DNA from: Clostridiales bacterium
Lineage (GTDB): Bacteria > Bacillota > Clostridia > Saccharofermentanales > Saccharofermentanaceae
NCBI GenBank assembly: GCA_017529925.1
Contig: JAFXMZ010000004.1
Coordinates: 1 to 64,000 of the forward strand
Direction of reading: 5' to 3'
Length of the DNA: 64,000 nt
Shown: positions 8,004 through 17,678 of the stretch, one piece after another
How positions within the stretch are numbered: position 1 is the first letter of the stretch
Layout: each line of letters starts with the position of its first letter
Notes under the pieces: generated by a model
What the model saw: the letters and a program-made list of their open reading frames with translations, nothing else
The model's database searches: none
What the model was told of the DNA's origin: nothing
Program-made: the position numbers and the translations under genes

Positions 8004-11000
8004 TCAGCTGTATCTGATATTATCTTTACCGACGAGATCCGACAGAAGTCCTATGACTTCCGGATCCCGTTTTATATAGCAGCTCGGATCGAGTCTTACC
8101 CTGCTGCCGTCCTGGGTGAAAACAACGTCGACAGGCATATTCCCGTTAAAGAATGCAAGGAAGTTCAACAGCCTGTTAAAGCCCTCGCCCTGGGGAGATC
8201 CCGAGAATGATATCTCAAGAGCCTCCGTACCGTAAGGTATCTGGGGCTTTTCTTTTTCCTGTTCTTCTGCTCCTCCTGAAGGGTTCATTCCAACATCGGC
8301 ATTTGCTGTCCCCGCTCCCGTGATCTGAGAAGGAGTATTGGAAACAGTCTGTCCGGCAGCCTGAGAGACAGCAGCCTGACCTGATCCGGTCCTTGGGGAG
8401 ACGACGCCCCCGGAACTGTCCTCCCTGCTCTTAACGATATATGAATTCGGCACATATCTGTCAGACGACAGGAACCTCTTCGAATCCGCAAGTATCCGCT
8501 CCGACTCCTCTACCGACGACGGCATCTTATAGATCCTGTCGACCATCAGAGAGAATGAGTCCTCTGCACGGATCTTCCTTTTTCCGACAATGACATACGG
8601 CTCGTCAGTTATCAGCATTCCTATGCTGTCCTCGAAGACCTTACCGAAGAGCACCGCTTCAAACTGGCCGTACATATCTTCGCACGACAGCACGCACATC
8701 GACGTCTTGGCTCTGGTCGTGCGGATCTTTTTCGAATAGATCATTCCGCACATGATAACTGTCTTATCGTCATTGAGCTCCGCGATCCTTCCGGAATCAG
8801 CAAGATCCCTCAGTTCGAGCGTCGAAAAAGTCGAAAGCTTCGCTATATATTCCCTGTATTGATCGAGCGGATGACCGGAGATATAGATACCGACCATCTC
8901 CTTCTCCGCCGCAAGAAGATCCTTCTTCGGGTATTCCTCCATGTCAGGCACGTAGACTTCGGGACGGCTCACGGGCGCATCAGCCATATCGAAAAGCGAC
9001 AGCTGTCCCTCGACCTGGCGGCCCCTGTTCTCGGCAAGCCTTTCAAGTTCCGATCTGGCGGAAGTTATCATGGATGCCCTGGTAAGCCCTGTCCAGTCGA
9101 GAGCTGATGAGAGTATCAGCGACTCAGCCATATTCTTCTTTATCCCGCACCTTGAGCATCTTACGAGGAAATCCTCAAACGACGTGAAAGGACCTCCCTC
9201 TTCTCTTTCCTTCTCGAGTTCCTTGACGGCACCTTCTCCGACATTCTTAATTATCGAAAGACCGATCCTTATCCTGTGATCGCCCTCCGTGGAGAACTTG
9301 GCATGGCTCCTGTTTACATCAGGCGGAAGTATCTTTATCCCCATAGGTCCGCAGCATGTGATATACCACGAGGCCTGTGCGATATTGAACCTGAACGAGT
9401 TCATCATGGCCGCCATGAATTCGGTAGGATAGTAATACTTCAGATACGCGGTGTAATAACCGACGATCGCATAACATGCAGCATGGGATTTATTGAATGC
9501 ATAACCCGCGAAGCCTGCAACATCATCAAAGATCTTCTCTGCCGTGGCTTTGGGCACTCCCCTGTTGATGGCACCGTCGACGCGGTTGCCGTTCTCGTCA
9601 GTACCGCCGTTGATGAACAGTTCCCTGTATTTCTCCATGAGAGATCTTTTTTTCTTGCTCATCGCACGTCTGATATTGTCGGACTGGCCCATCGAAAATC
9701 CTGCCAGATCCCTTACTATCTGCATTACCTGTTCCTGATAGACCATGCATCCGTATGTAACGTTGAGTATCGGTTCGAGGAGCGGATGGTCATACTTTAT
9801 CGAATCAGGATCATGCTTGCCCCTGACATACTTCGGGATCTGATCCATGGGGCCCGGCCTGTAAAGCGATATGCCTGCCGTAACATCTTCGATCGAATTA
9901 GGCTTGAGGTCCTTCATAAATGATGTCATGCCGCGGCTCTCAAGCTGGAATACGCCGACCGTGTCGCCTTCTCCTATCATGGCAAATACATTCGGATCAT
10001 CGAGCGGTATGGAATCAAAGACTATCTCTTCCCCCCTGTTCTCCCTGACCATATCGGCCGTATCCCTGAGGACCGTCAGAGTCCTTAAGCCCAGGAAGTC
10101 GAATTTCAAAAGTCCCACGCTCTCGATATCTGCCTTTGCAAACTGAACGACAGTATTGTTGTCGTTGACTGCCAGCGGCGCGATATCCGTTATCGGCCTT
10201 CCCGAAATGATAACGCCTGCCGCATGCGTGGATGTATGTCTCGGAAGTCCTTCGAGCCTCATTGCATATCCCAGGAGTTTCCTTACCTCAGGATCTTTTT
10301 CATATTCGTTCTTCAGCTCGGGATTCTGCTCTATCGCGCCGGAGATCGTGATGCCTAGATTCTCCGGGACCATCTTAGCGATCCTGTCCCCCGTGCCGTA
10401 AGGCAGGTCGAGGACCCTTGCAACATCGCGGATACACATTTTCGCTGCGAGCGTTCCGAAAGTAATAACCTGGGCAACACGGTCCTTGCCGTATTTGGCC
10501 GTAACGTAGTCGATGACCTCCTGCCTTCTCTCATAACAGAAATCAACATCGAAATCAGGCATCGATACACGTTCGATATTCAGGAATCTCTCGAAGACCA
10601 GATTATATCTTATCGGATCAACATCAGTTATACCGATGGCATAGGCCACGAGCGAGCCCGCACCGGATCCTCTTCCGGGACCGACCATGATCCCGTTCGT
10701 CTTGGCATAATTAATAAAATCCCAGACTATCAGATAATAGTCCGTATATCCCATATTATTGATGACGGAAAGCTCATATTCGGCCCTCTTGAGATATACC
10801 TCTTCGGCTGCCGCTCTGCCTGAGATACCGAACCTTCTCTTAAGTCCGTTTTCCGTCAGGTATTCAAGATACTTCCTGTTATCCTTGAACCCTTCAGGGA
10901 TCTCGTATTCAGGCAGATGGATCGTCGAAAAGTCATACTCGGCATTGCACATCTCAGCGATCTTCGCAGTATTGTCGATCGCTTCGGGAAGATCGGCAAA

Positions 11001-11768
11001 GAACCTCCTCATCTCCGTCTCGGACTTTACGTAAAAATCATCAGTCTCCATCCTCATCCTGTCGGGATCGTCGATCTTTGTTCCGGTCTGGAGACACAAA
11101 AGGATATCATGTGCGGAACTGTCCTCTTTACGAAGATAATGGCAGTCGTTTGTCGCAGCCAGCGGGATACCGGTATTCCTCGATATCTTTACGAGTGCAG
11201 AGTTGACGACAGACTGATCCTTCATCATATTGCTCTGTATCTCGAGATAGTAGTTTCCCCTTCCGAATAGGGAATCATACCAGAGCGCCTCTTTCTCGGC
11301 TCCTTCAAGATCATTCGCGCGGATAAGCGAAGCAAGCTTTCCTGCAAGGCATCCGGAGAGGCAGACAAGCCCGTCGTGCCACTTCTCGAGGAGCTCCTTA
11401 TCGATCCTCGGCCTCCTGTAGAAACCTTCCGTATAACCTGCCGAGACCAGCCTGTTGAGATTGGCAAGACCTGCATTGTCCTTTGCCAGGAGTATCAGGT
11501 GGTTATATGCTTTCGCGTCTGGAGACGGATTCTTCTCGAATCTTGAACCGGGAGCTACATAGACTTCGCATCCGATGATCGGCTTTATGCCGTTAGCCTT
11601 CATTTCCTTGAAGAATTCGACACATCCGAACATGGAGCCGTGATCGGTGATGGCACAGGCGTCCATCCCGAGTTCTTTGAGCCTTCCAGACAGCTCTTTG
11701 ATCCTTATCGCGCCGTCAAGGAGACTGTATTCGGTATGAAGATGAAGATGTACGAATCCCTGGCTCAT
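8004..11768 (-). CDS. dnaE: DNA polymerase III subunit alpha (DnaE)
   Basis: 1,254 residues. The N-terminal PHP domain starts HLHTEYSLLDGA. The polymerase core contains GPGRGSGAGSLVAYA near residue 363 and the catalytic PDFDVDF near 406. A tandem helix-hairpin-helix region and an OB fold (about 1000-1080, MCGMIYSKKIRTTRAK) follow. This is DnaE (error-prone type in Gram-positives) rather than PolC, since no exonuclease domain interrupts PHP. A Ser/Gly/Ala/Gln-rich low-complexity insert occupies roughly residues 1135-1195, before a short conserved C-terminus; this is unusual. It lies 82 bp downstream of uvrB and is probably co-transcribed. The start ATG at 11768 is preceded by GGGAG. Confidence 0.96.
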   Translation of the reverse strand: MSQGFVHLHLHTEYSLLDGAIRIKELSGRLKELGMDACAITDHGSMFGCVEFFKEMKANGIKPIIGCEVYVAPGSRFEKNPSPDAKAYNHLILLAKDNAGLANLNRLVSAGYTEGFYRRPRIDKELLEKWHDGLVCLSGCLAGKLASLIRANDLEGAEKEALWYDSLFGRGNYYLEIQSNMMKDQSVVNSALVKISRNTGIPLAATNDCHYLRKEDSSAHDILLCLQTGTKIDDPDRMRMETDDFYVKSETEMRRFFADLPEAIDNTAKIAEMCNAEYDFSTIHLPEYEIPEGFKDNRKYLEYLTENGLKRRFGISGRAAAEEVYLKRAEYELSVINNMGYTDYYLIVWDFINYAKTNGIMVGPGRGSGAGSLVAYAIGITDVDPIRYNLVFERFLNIERVSMPDFDVDFCYERRQEVIDYVTAKYGKDRVAQVITFGTLAAKMCIRDVARVLDLPYGTGDRIAKMVPENLGITISGAIEQNPELKNEYEKDPEVRKLLGYAMRLEGLPRHTSTHAAGVIISGRPITDIAPLAVNDNNTVVQFAKADIESVGLLKFDFLGLRTLTVLRDTADMVRENRGEEIVFDSIPLDDPNVFAMIGEGDTVGVFQLESRGMTSFMKDLKPNSIEDVTAGISLYRPGPMDQIPKYVRGKHDPDSIKYDHPLLEPILNVTYGCMVYQEQVMQIVRDLAGFSMGQSDNIRRAMSKKKRSLMEKYRELFINGGTDENGNRVDGAINRGVPKATAEKIFDDVAGFAGYAFNKSHAACYAIVGYYTAYLKYYYPTEFMAAMMNSFRFNIAQASWYITCCGPMGIKILPPDVNRSHAKFSTEGDHRIRIGLSIIKNVGEGAVKELEKEREEGGPFTSFEDFLVRCSRCGIKKNMAESLILSSALDWTGLTRASMITSARSELERLAENRGRQVEGQLSLFDMADAPVSRPEVYVPDMEEYPKKDLLAAEKEMVGIYISGHPLDQYREYIAKLSTFSTLELRDLADSGRIAELNDDKTVIMCGMIYSKKIRTTRAKTSMCVLSCEDMYGQFEAVLFGKVFEDSIGMLITDEPYVIVGKRKIRAEDSFSLMVDRIYKMPSSVEESERILADSKRFLSSDRYVPNSYIVKSREDSSGGVVSPRTGSGQAAVSQAAGQTVSNTPSQITGAGTANADVGMNPSGGAEEQEKEKPQIPYGTEALEISFSGSPQGEGFNRLLNFLAFFNGNMPVDVVFTQDGSRVRLDPSCYIKRDPEVIGLLSDLVGKDNIRYS

Positions 11769-11850
11769 CCGATGGATCTCTCCCGTCTCATAAAAACTTG
11801 ATATACCTCCTTATATGATACATCAAATCCTTATTATCTGCTCGATTCTT

Positions 11851-13848
11851 TTAGGATCCTTCACTCTTTAGGGATATGATGATGTCGCGGAGTTCCGCTG
11901 CCTTCTCGAACTCGAGGGCGGCTGCCGCCTTCTTCATCTCGGATGAGAGTTTCTCTATGAGTTTCTCCTTATCATCGGAATCGGTCTTGCCGACAGTACC
12001 GTTATTGATAAGAGCACGAACATCGAGCTTTTTGACCTTCGCTTCCCTGGCAGAGTCATTTACGATATCAAACACGTTCCTGACTTCTTTCTTTATCGTC
12101 CTGGGGATTATGCCGTGCTCCTCGTTGTACTTCTTCTGGATATCCCTCCTCCTGTTCGTCTCGGAGACTGCATTCATCATTGAATCCGTTACTTCGTCAG
12201 CATAGAGGATAACGCGTCCGTTGCTGTTCCTGGCGCATCTTCCTATTATCTGTATCAGCGATCTTTCCGATCTCAGGAATCCTTCCTTATCGGCATCGAG
12301 TATCATGAGGAGCGATACTTCCGGAAGGTCGATACCTTCCCTCAGGAGGTTGATACCGACTATGACGTCGATCTCGTCACACCGGAGCTTACGGAGGATC
12401 TCCATCCTGTCGACCGTCTCTATATCGGAATGAAGGTATGTGACCCTTATATTCTCCTTGGTGAGGAAGTCCGTAAGGTCTTCAGCCATCTTCTTGGTCA
12501 GGGTCATTATAAGGCTCTTCTCGCCGCGCTTGTTATTCTCCGACAGTTCGTGAAGGATATCTTCTATCTGTCCCTCGACAGGCCTTATCGATATCTCGGG
12601 CTCGAGAAGTCCGGTAGGTCTTATTACCTGCTCGACTGTCTGCTCCGAGTGCTTCTTCTCATAATCTGCCGGAGTTGCCGATACAAATATCGTCGTTCCG
12701 GTCCTCTGCTCGAACTCCTCAAACTTTAAAGGCCTGTTGTCATATGCGGAAGGAAGCCTGAACCCGTACTTGACGAGCATATCCTTACGCGCCCTGTCGC
12801 CGTTATACATCGCTCCGACCTGAGGGATGGTAACATGCGACTCATCGATAAAAAGGAGATAATCATCAGGGAAAAAGTCCATGAGCGTACACGGCGGTTC
12901 TCCCTCTTCTCTTCCCGCGATATGCCTGGAGTAGTTCTCGATCCCCTTGCAGAATCCTGTCTCCCTCAGGAGCTCCATATCATATCTGGTCCTCTGTTCG
13001 AGCCTGTATGCCTCTATGAGCTTCCCTTCATCGCGCAGTTCTGCGACTCTTACGTCCAGCTCCTCATCTATCCTTCCGATCGCACGTTCGAGCTTTGCTC
13101 TGCCGGTCGCATAATGTGAAGCCGGGAATATCTCTATGAAGTTTTTGCTCCACTGTGTCTTTCCGCTTATAGCATGGACCAGGCTTATCCTGTCTATCTC
13201 ATCACCGAAGAAACTGATCCTCGTGAGCATGTCTTCAGAGTCAGGAGTAAAGATGTCCAGAACATCTCCCCTGCACCTGAATGTTCCTCTCTTAAGGTCA
13301 AAATCATTCCTGTCATACTGAATGTTGATGAGCTGTGCCATGACAGCATCGCGGCTTATGTTCTGACCGACATGAAGGCCTACTGTCAGCGCCTTGTAAT
13401 CATCTTTCTCGCCTATGCCGTAGATACAGGATACAGATGAAACGACGATGACATCATCCCTGGTAAGGAGAGCCCTCGTAGCCGAATGCCTCATCCTGTC
13501 GATCTCGTCATTTATCGAACTGTCCTTCTCGATATAAGTGTCGCTCGCTGCGATATAAGCTTCAGGCTGATAATAATCATAATAAGATACGAAATACTCG
13601 ACCGCATTCTCAGGGAACAGTTCCTTAAACTCTGAATAGAGCTGTCCCGCAAGTGTCTTATTGTGTGCAAGAACGAGCGTCGGCCTGTTTATCTTCTCGA
13701 TAACATTGGCCATAGTGAAGGTCTTTCCGGACCCGGTAACTCCGAGGAGCGTCTGGGCATGATACCCTTTCCTTATCCCTTCACAGAGTCTGTCGATCGC
13801 CTGCGGCTGGTCGCCCGAAGGCTTGAAATCCGATACCAGTTTAAACAT
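11851..13848 (-). CDS. uvrB: Excinuclease ABC subunit B
   Basis: 665 residues, the normal length. It loads onto damaged DNA with UvrA and recruits UvrC in nucleotide excision repair. Visible are Walker A GVTGSGKT at residues 37-44, the damage-wedging beta-hairpin region [12 protein letters not shown], helicase motif [11 protein letters not shown], motif VI region IGRCARN, and the C-terminal UVR domain ([11 protein letters not shown]) that contacts UvrC. GGAG lies about 11 nt before the ATG. No LexA-type GAACnnnnGTTC box is seen in its promoter region, in contrast to the Y-family polymerase gene at 24336. Confidence 0.97.
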   Translation of the reverse strand: MFKLVSDFKPSGDQPQAIDRLCEGIRKGYHAQTLLGVTGSGKTFTMANVIEKINRPTLVLAHNKTLAGQLYSEFKELFPENAVEYFVSYYDYYQPEAYIAASDTYIEKDSSINDEIDRMRHSATRALLTRDDVIVVSSVSCIYGIGEKDDYKALTVGLHVGQNISRDAVMAQLINIQYDRNDFDLKRGTFRCRGDVLDIFTPDSEDMLTRISFFGDEIDRISLVHAISGKTQWSKNFIEIFPASHYATGRAKLERAIGRIDEELDVRVAELRDEGKLIEAYRLEQRTRYDMELLRETGFCKGIENYSRHIAGREEGEPPCTLMDFFPDDYLLFIDESHVTIPQVGAMYNGDRARKDMLVKYGFRLPSAYDNRPLKFEEFEQRTGTTIFVSATPADYEKKHSEQTVEQVIRPTGLLEPEISIRPVEGQIEDILHELSENNKRGEKSLIMTLTKKMAEDLTDFLTKENIRVTYLHSDIETVDRMEILRKLRCDEIDVIVGINLLREGIDLPEVSLLMILDADKEGFLRSERSLIQIIGRCARNSNGRVILYADEVTDSMMNAVSETNRRRDIQKKYNEEHGIIPRTIKKEVRNVFDIVNDSAREAKVKKLDVRALINNGTVGKTDSDDKEKLIEKLSSEMKKAAAALEFEKAAELRDIIISLKSEGS

Positions 13849-13873
13849 GTACTATACTCTCCATCTGCCGTTC

Positions 13874-13902
13874 ATTATATCAGAGAAGATGCCTGATTTC
13901 AC
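13874..13902 (-). promoter_or_regulatory. Candidate uvrB-dnaE promoter
   Basis: On the minus strand, GTGAAA (13897-13902) and a perfect TATAAT (13874-13879) are spaced 17 bp apart, 25 bp before the uvrB start. Confidence 0.5.
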
Positions 13903-13931
13903 GACATCTCCTCACATACATCATATGGCTC

Positions 13932-14217
13932 TTTCTACTAAATGGAAAGATTTCCGCTTTTAGTAGAAGACTCTACCTGTCTTTCCAGCTATTTCTTCTA
14001 CTAAATGATAATAATCTTAGGTTTAGTAGAAGATCACTCACCTCGCCTGCGTTTTTTTCTACTAAACGACTACTTTCTTAGATTCAGTAGAAGATCTTGC
14101 TTTCATCTTGACTTTTTCTTCTACTAAACGACTAAAACTCATAGGTTTAGTAGAAGATATAACTCCAAGTACGACATTCTCTTCTACTAAACGGCTAGTT
14201 TCCGAGATTTAGTAGAA
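13932..14217. repeat. Array of five palindromic 36-37 bp units
   Basis: Units lie at 13932-13967, 13996-14031, 14057-14092, 14119-14155 and 14182-14217. Each begins TTCTACTAAA and ends TTTAGTAGAA (unit 3 has TTCAGTAGAA), so every unit can fold into a 10-12 bp stem around a loop of 16-17 nt. Start-to-start distances are 64, 61, 62 and 63 bp, giving unrelated pyrimidine-rich linkers of 25-28 bp. Loops differ between units but keep short inner stems (GGAAA/TTTCC in unit 1, GAT/ATC in 2, CTA/TAG in 3 and 4, CGG/CCG in 5). T-rich runs lie 5' of the hairpins on the plus strand, so these are not ordinary terminators. No cas genes are nearby. The array fills most of the 545 bp between uvrB and the nuclease gene. 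Confidence 0.85.
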
Positions 14218-14282
14218 GACCCGTACTTTCATCCATAGACTTCCATTATGAGAAGCTTACCGTCACTGATAAGGATACAGAT

Positions 14283-14326
14283 ACCGTTCCGTTTCAATAG
14301 ATATCATAGAGATTGAAAATAACGGT
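14283..14326. repeat. Nested inverted repeat before the nuclease gene
   Basis: ACCGTT (14283-14288) pairs with AACGGT (14321-14326), and inside it TTTCAAT (14292-14298) pairs with ATTGAAA (14312-14318) around a 13-nt loop. Together they form a 13 bp stem with a small internal loop. It sits 68 bp before the nuclease ATG and could be an operator or a leader hairpin. Confidence 0.6.
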
Positions 14327-14393
14327 AGCGGTCATCAATTCAGCGTTATAGAATATATAGATATTCATCAATAAAACAAAGGAGATAAAAGAC

Positions 14394-15188
14394 ATGAACA
14401 GACATCTGAACGAACTCAAGAACAGATCTATCGTTTTACAGAATCTCGTCGAAAAGATCGGTCCTGTTATCTCCGGATACCCGGAAGGAAGGATCAGAGT
14501 AGAAAACAAGGGAAATCAGATATATTACTATCTCGTCAATAAAGGATCAGACATAAACGGAAAACACATCGGAAAAGACGGATCAAAGACTATACATGAT
14601 CTTATCCAGAAGAATTATCTTGAGAAGGTACTAAAAACAGCTGTCAGAGAACGGGACTATATAGAAAACACCCTCAGAAAATACCCCCAAAAGCTTCCTG
14701 AAGATATCTACTCGTCATTTTCTGCGGAACGAAGATCGATCATAGATCCAATTATGCTTCCCGACGATGAATATATATCGTTGTGGATGAACAAACAATA
14801 TGTGACTAAAGGGATAAACGCAGGGACCGTTTCGTATAAGACAAATCATGGGGAGATGGTTAGATCCAAATCCGAACTGATCATCGCAGACAGGCTTTTT
14901 GCCGGAAACATTCCATACAGGTATGAATGCCCGCTAAAGCTTGCAAACGGATATGTCATACATCCTGATTTTACGATACTGCGGCGCAGCGACAGAAAGG
15001 AACTCTATCTTGAACACTGCGGAAAGATGGATGATCCTGATTATGCAAAAAAAGCTGTAAAAAGAATAAACGACTATCAGAAGAGCGGCATAATCCCCGG
15101 GGATCGGCTGTTCCTGACTATGGAGACATCTGAAGACCCGTTCGATCCGGCGATGCTTGACAGGATGATTCAAAAACTGTTTACATGA
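14394..15188 (+). CDS. PD-(D/E)XK-like nuclease-fold protein
   Basis: 264 residues with a clear AAAGGAG ribosome-binding site. The N-terminal half is helical and charged. The C-terminal half matches the restriction-endonuclease-like pattern: VRSKSELIIADRL (Glu near 163), IPYRYECPLKL, HPDFTIL (Asp near 191) and LYLEHCGKMDDPDY (Glu near 207). The usual catalytic Lys is replaced by His in ExH, a known variant in a family found in many Firmicutes and sometimes near mobile DNA. Base composition is more AT-rich than neighbouring housekeeping genes, suggesting transfer. It directly follows the palindromic array and a nested hairpin. Substrate and role are unknown; a link with the array is inference. 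Confidence 0.7.
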   Translation: MNRHLNELKNRSIVLQNLVEKIGPVISGYPEGRIRVENKGNQIYYYLVNKGSDINGKHIGKDGSKTIHDLIQKNYLEKVLKTAVRERDYIENTLRKYPQKLPEDIYSSFSAERRSIIDPIMLPDDEYISLWMNKQYVTKGINAGTVSYKTNHGEMVRSKSELIIADRLFAGNIPYRYECPLKLANGYVIHPDFTILRRSDRKELYLEHCGKMDDPDYAKKAVKRINDYQKSGIIPGDRLFLTMETSEDPFDPAMLDRMIQKLFT

Positions 15189-15195
15189 TCCTCGA

Positions 15196-15228
15196 ATAAA
15201 AAAGACGGCCCGGAATACCCGGACCGTC
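15196..15228 (-). terminator. Rho-independent terminator of the ABC exporter operon
   Basis: On the minus strand a GC-rich hairpin (15204-15228; arms GACGG and CCGTC continuing through CCGG/CCGG with one mismatch) is followed by TTTTTTATT. It lies 26 bp past the permease stop at 15254. It may also end rightward transcription of the nuclease gene. Confidence 0.7.
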
Positions 15229-15253
15229 ATAGTGTTTCTGTTGATGCCGTTCT

Positions 15254-16864
15254 TTATCCTGCATATTCGACCTTATCGACCATATTGCGGGAGATAAGAA
15301 GGAGTATCAGCGAAAGGATTATCGATATGCCTGCACACGATAACATAAACAGCATATAACCTTCTTCCTTTGCTAGGAGCGATATTATGAGCGAAGGTAT
15401 TACTACCGCGACCATAAATACATAGATGACGAGCGATCTGAGGAACATCAGCAGATATCTTCCGAATCCCTTGAACATCCTCAGCATCATCAGTCCCACG
15501 ATCTCGCACAGATATGCAAATCCGACGAACATGACGAATGCACTTACAGCTTCAGCTACCGTAATGCCTGCAAACATGTAAAGGAGAGCAGAGCAAACAG
15601 CTGAATCGAAGATCATCTCGGGGAGATCCGCCATGAGGCAGTACATGAGCTTTTTCCAGCCTTCCTGAGGCGAAAGGAAGATATAAGGCTTATTGAACTC
15701 CAGGATCGTCTTTCCGCCTCCGTAGATGGGAACATCGAGGATCAGCATCATCATGAGTCCTGCTATCAAGATGGGCGTACCGTTGCCGCCTTCATCGGAA
15801 AACCGAACTCTGGAGAAGATGAATATATATACGGCACAGATGAGCCTGTACAGGATGGCAAGTGCATTTACAAAGAAGAACTTTGTCGCACGCTTATTCT
15901 CGAGCAGATGCCTGCTGAAGAATACGGATGCACCGCTTCCGCTCGTGAGAGTCTCCTTGCCGACCTTGATCTTCTGACTGAGCTTGGCAGAGTCAGAATC
16001 GACACCTGCACGCTTAGCCGCGAGGAGATCAGCTGCCTTCTGCGCATTCGCGATCGCAGTCTCGTAGTAGTTGATGTCAAAGCTTGCAAACAATACGACG
16101 ATGAGAAGGATGACGGAGACTATGAGAATGATTCCCAGTGTCAGATAAACAGTGTCTCCTGTAAGGATTCCTTCATAGATCAGCCTCATCCATCCTCCGA
16201 CCGGGAAGATCTTCGCATAGACCGTATTTCCGATATGAGCGATTACAGCCCTTGCGCCCTGCGCCTTGATCCCTGCAAAAGAACCGAATTCTTTAAGAAG
16301 GCTCACGACGGACATAATGACAAACAGGACATCGAGTCCTATAAGGGTGAAGATAGCGATCCTCTTCTTCTCCTTCTGCTCATCAAAGTGAGTACAGAAG
16401 AAAGCTCCGAGGAAGTATGCGATAACGATCACCGCGAAAGAACCGATGATGATCGCGATCATATCAAACGAATTCGTTCCTATGGCCATATTCAGCGTCG
16501 AGGACTGGAATGCCAGGATGAAGGCAAATACCGCGCCGACCGTCAGGATATTAAGAGCTGCAAGGATAAGGTTGAACTTCTCCGTAAAAGGCCCCGCCAT
16601 AAAGAAATTGACGTCTGCCGTCGAGAATCCTACCGCTCCGTTTTTATATCCGCTGTAGAACATATAATTGAACATCACCATGAATATGAGTGACGATGCG
16701 CCGATGATGAGCGCCTGATTACGTACGACACCTGTTCCGTCCTCTGTCATGGAAGGAACGGCTATAAAGAAGACGATAACCGCGAGGACTACGAGTCCCA
16801 CGAGGATCTTCCAGGGCTGCTTGAGCAGACCCCTCCTGAATTTATAAAGTGTTGCCGACAACAT
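15254..16864 (-). CDS. ABC exporter permease (ABC_export family), copy 1
   Basis: 536 residues from the ATG at 16864, chosen because GGGGGAG lies just upstream and because it starts 13 bp after the ATPase stop; a longer frame begins at 16936 inside the ATPase gene. It has about 11-12 hydrophobic segments, opening MLSATLYKFRRGLLKQPW. A central cytoplasmic stretch rich in Ala/Lys (ETAIANAQKAADLLAAKRAG) is shared with the paralog at 17679-19298. The family, 'putative ABC exporter', has no firmly known substrate. The two paralogous permeases presumably form a heterodimer with the ATPase between them. Confidence 0.8.
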   Translation of the reverse strand: MLSATLYKFRRGLLKQPWKILVGLVVLAVIVFFIAVPSMTEDGTGVVRNQALIIGASSLIFMVMFNYMFYSGYKNGAVGFSTADVNFFMAGPFTEKFNLILAALNILTVGAVFAFILAFQSSTLNMAIGTNSFDMIAIIIGSFAVIVIAYFLGAFFCTHFDEQKEKKRIAIFTLIGLDVLFVIMSVVSLLKEFGSFAGIKAQGARAVIAHIGNTVYAKIFPVGGWMRLIYEGILTGDTVYLTLGIILIVSVILLIVVLFASFDINYYETAIANAQKAADLLAAKRAGVDSDSAKLSQKIKVGKETLTSGSGASVFFSRHLLENKRATKFFFVNALAILYRLICAVYIFIFSRVRFSDEGGNGTPILIAGLMMMLILDVPIYGGGKTILEFNKPYIFLSPQEGWKKLMYCLMADLPEMIFDSAVCSALLYMFAGITVAEAVSAFVMFVGFAYLCEIVGLMMLRMFKGFGRYLLMFLRSLVIYVFMVAVVIPSLIISLLAKEEGYMLFMLSCAGISIILSLILLLISRNMVDKVEYAG

Positions 16865-16877
16865 CTGTATCTCCCCC

Positions 16878-17600
16878 TTACTCCTCAGATGCGGAGGATC
16901 CCTGTCCTTCCGTGATCTCGAAGAACAGCTCGTCAAGGCTCTTCTCGCCTGCTGCGCCCTGCTTGTTGTGTCTTGTTGCCGCGATCCTTCCGCCTACCAT
17001 GATGTGAGCCACATCCCAGTAGTCTTCTATCGTATCTATCATGTGTGTGGAGATGAGGATCGTCTTTCCTCCGTCACGGAGCTCCCTGAATACTGTCTTG
17101 AGTTCCTTGATGGCGTGGGGATCGAGACCTACCATCGGCTCGTCAAAGATAACGACCTTCGGATCGTGTGAGAGTGCACAGCAGATCGATACTTTCTGCT
17201 GCATTCCCTTTGACAGTTCCTTACCCATCTTCTTTCTCTTGTCGGAAAGCTCGAACCTGTCGAGGAGCCTTTCCATCAGGTCCCTGTTCTCGACCTTATA
17301 TGCTCTCCTGATGAATTCAAGATGCTCTTCGACTGTCAGTGTGTCGTAAAGAGCAGGTATCTCGGGTATATATCCGAGGAGCCTCTTTGCCTCGAGCGAT
17401 CTGTTGTCAAGACCGTCGATCTCGATATCTCCCGTATAACGGAGAAGTCCTGCGATGGACTTGATGATCGTCGACTTGCCGGCACCGTTCGGTCCGAGCA
17501 GTATACCGATCTCTCCGTCCCCTATAGTAAAGCTTAAGTTGTCATTTGCAAGAAACTTCTTGTATTTCTTGGTTACGTTATTGACTGTGAGCATATTCAT
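16878..17600 (-). CDS. ABC transporter ATP-binding protein
   Basis: 240 residues with Walker A GPNGAGKST, a signature variant LSKGMQQKVS, Walker B VVIFDEPMVGLD and the switch His in ISTHM. The N-terminus (MNMLTVNNVTKKYKKFL) is typical of drug or export ATPases. A short tail ends TEGQGSSASEE. It lies between two large permeases on the same strand and powers that exporter. GGAGGG precedes the start. Confidence 0.93.
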   Translation of the reverse strand: MNMLTVNNVTKKYKKFLANDNLSFTIGDGEIGILLGPNGAGKSTIIKSIAGLLRYTGDIEIDGLDNRSLEAKRLLGYIPEIPALYDTLTVEEHLEFIRRAYKVENRDLMERLLDRFELSDKRKKMGKELSKGMQQKVSICCALSHDPKVVIFDEPMVGLDPHAIKELKTVFRELRDGGKTILISTHMIDTIEDYWDVAHIMVGGRIAATRHNKQGAAGEKSLDELFFEITEGQGSSASEE

Positions 17601-17678
17601 CCCTCCTGTTTTATACTGCTATCTTAACAATCATTGTTTAATCAATTTCCCTTTATTGTTAAAGAAAGTTTAAAGATT

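Noticed and set aside
11769..11800. Short leader peptide ending at the dnaE start (stop TGA overlapping ATG)
   Set aside because: An eight-codon frame with a poorly placed ribosome-binding site; too short to distinguish from chance.
13932..14217. CRISPR array
   Set aside because: Only the arms of each unit are conserved, the 16-17 nt centres differ, and no cas genes are in the window.
13932..14217. Series of rho-independent terminators
   Set aside because: T-runs precede rather than follow the hairpins on the plus strand, and on the minus strand A-runs follow them.
13932..14217. Integron attC sites
   Set aside because: Units lack the RYYYAAC/GTTRRRY core sites, there are no gene cassettes between them and no integrase gene nearby.
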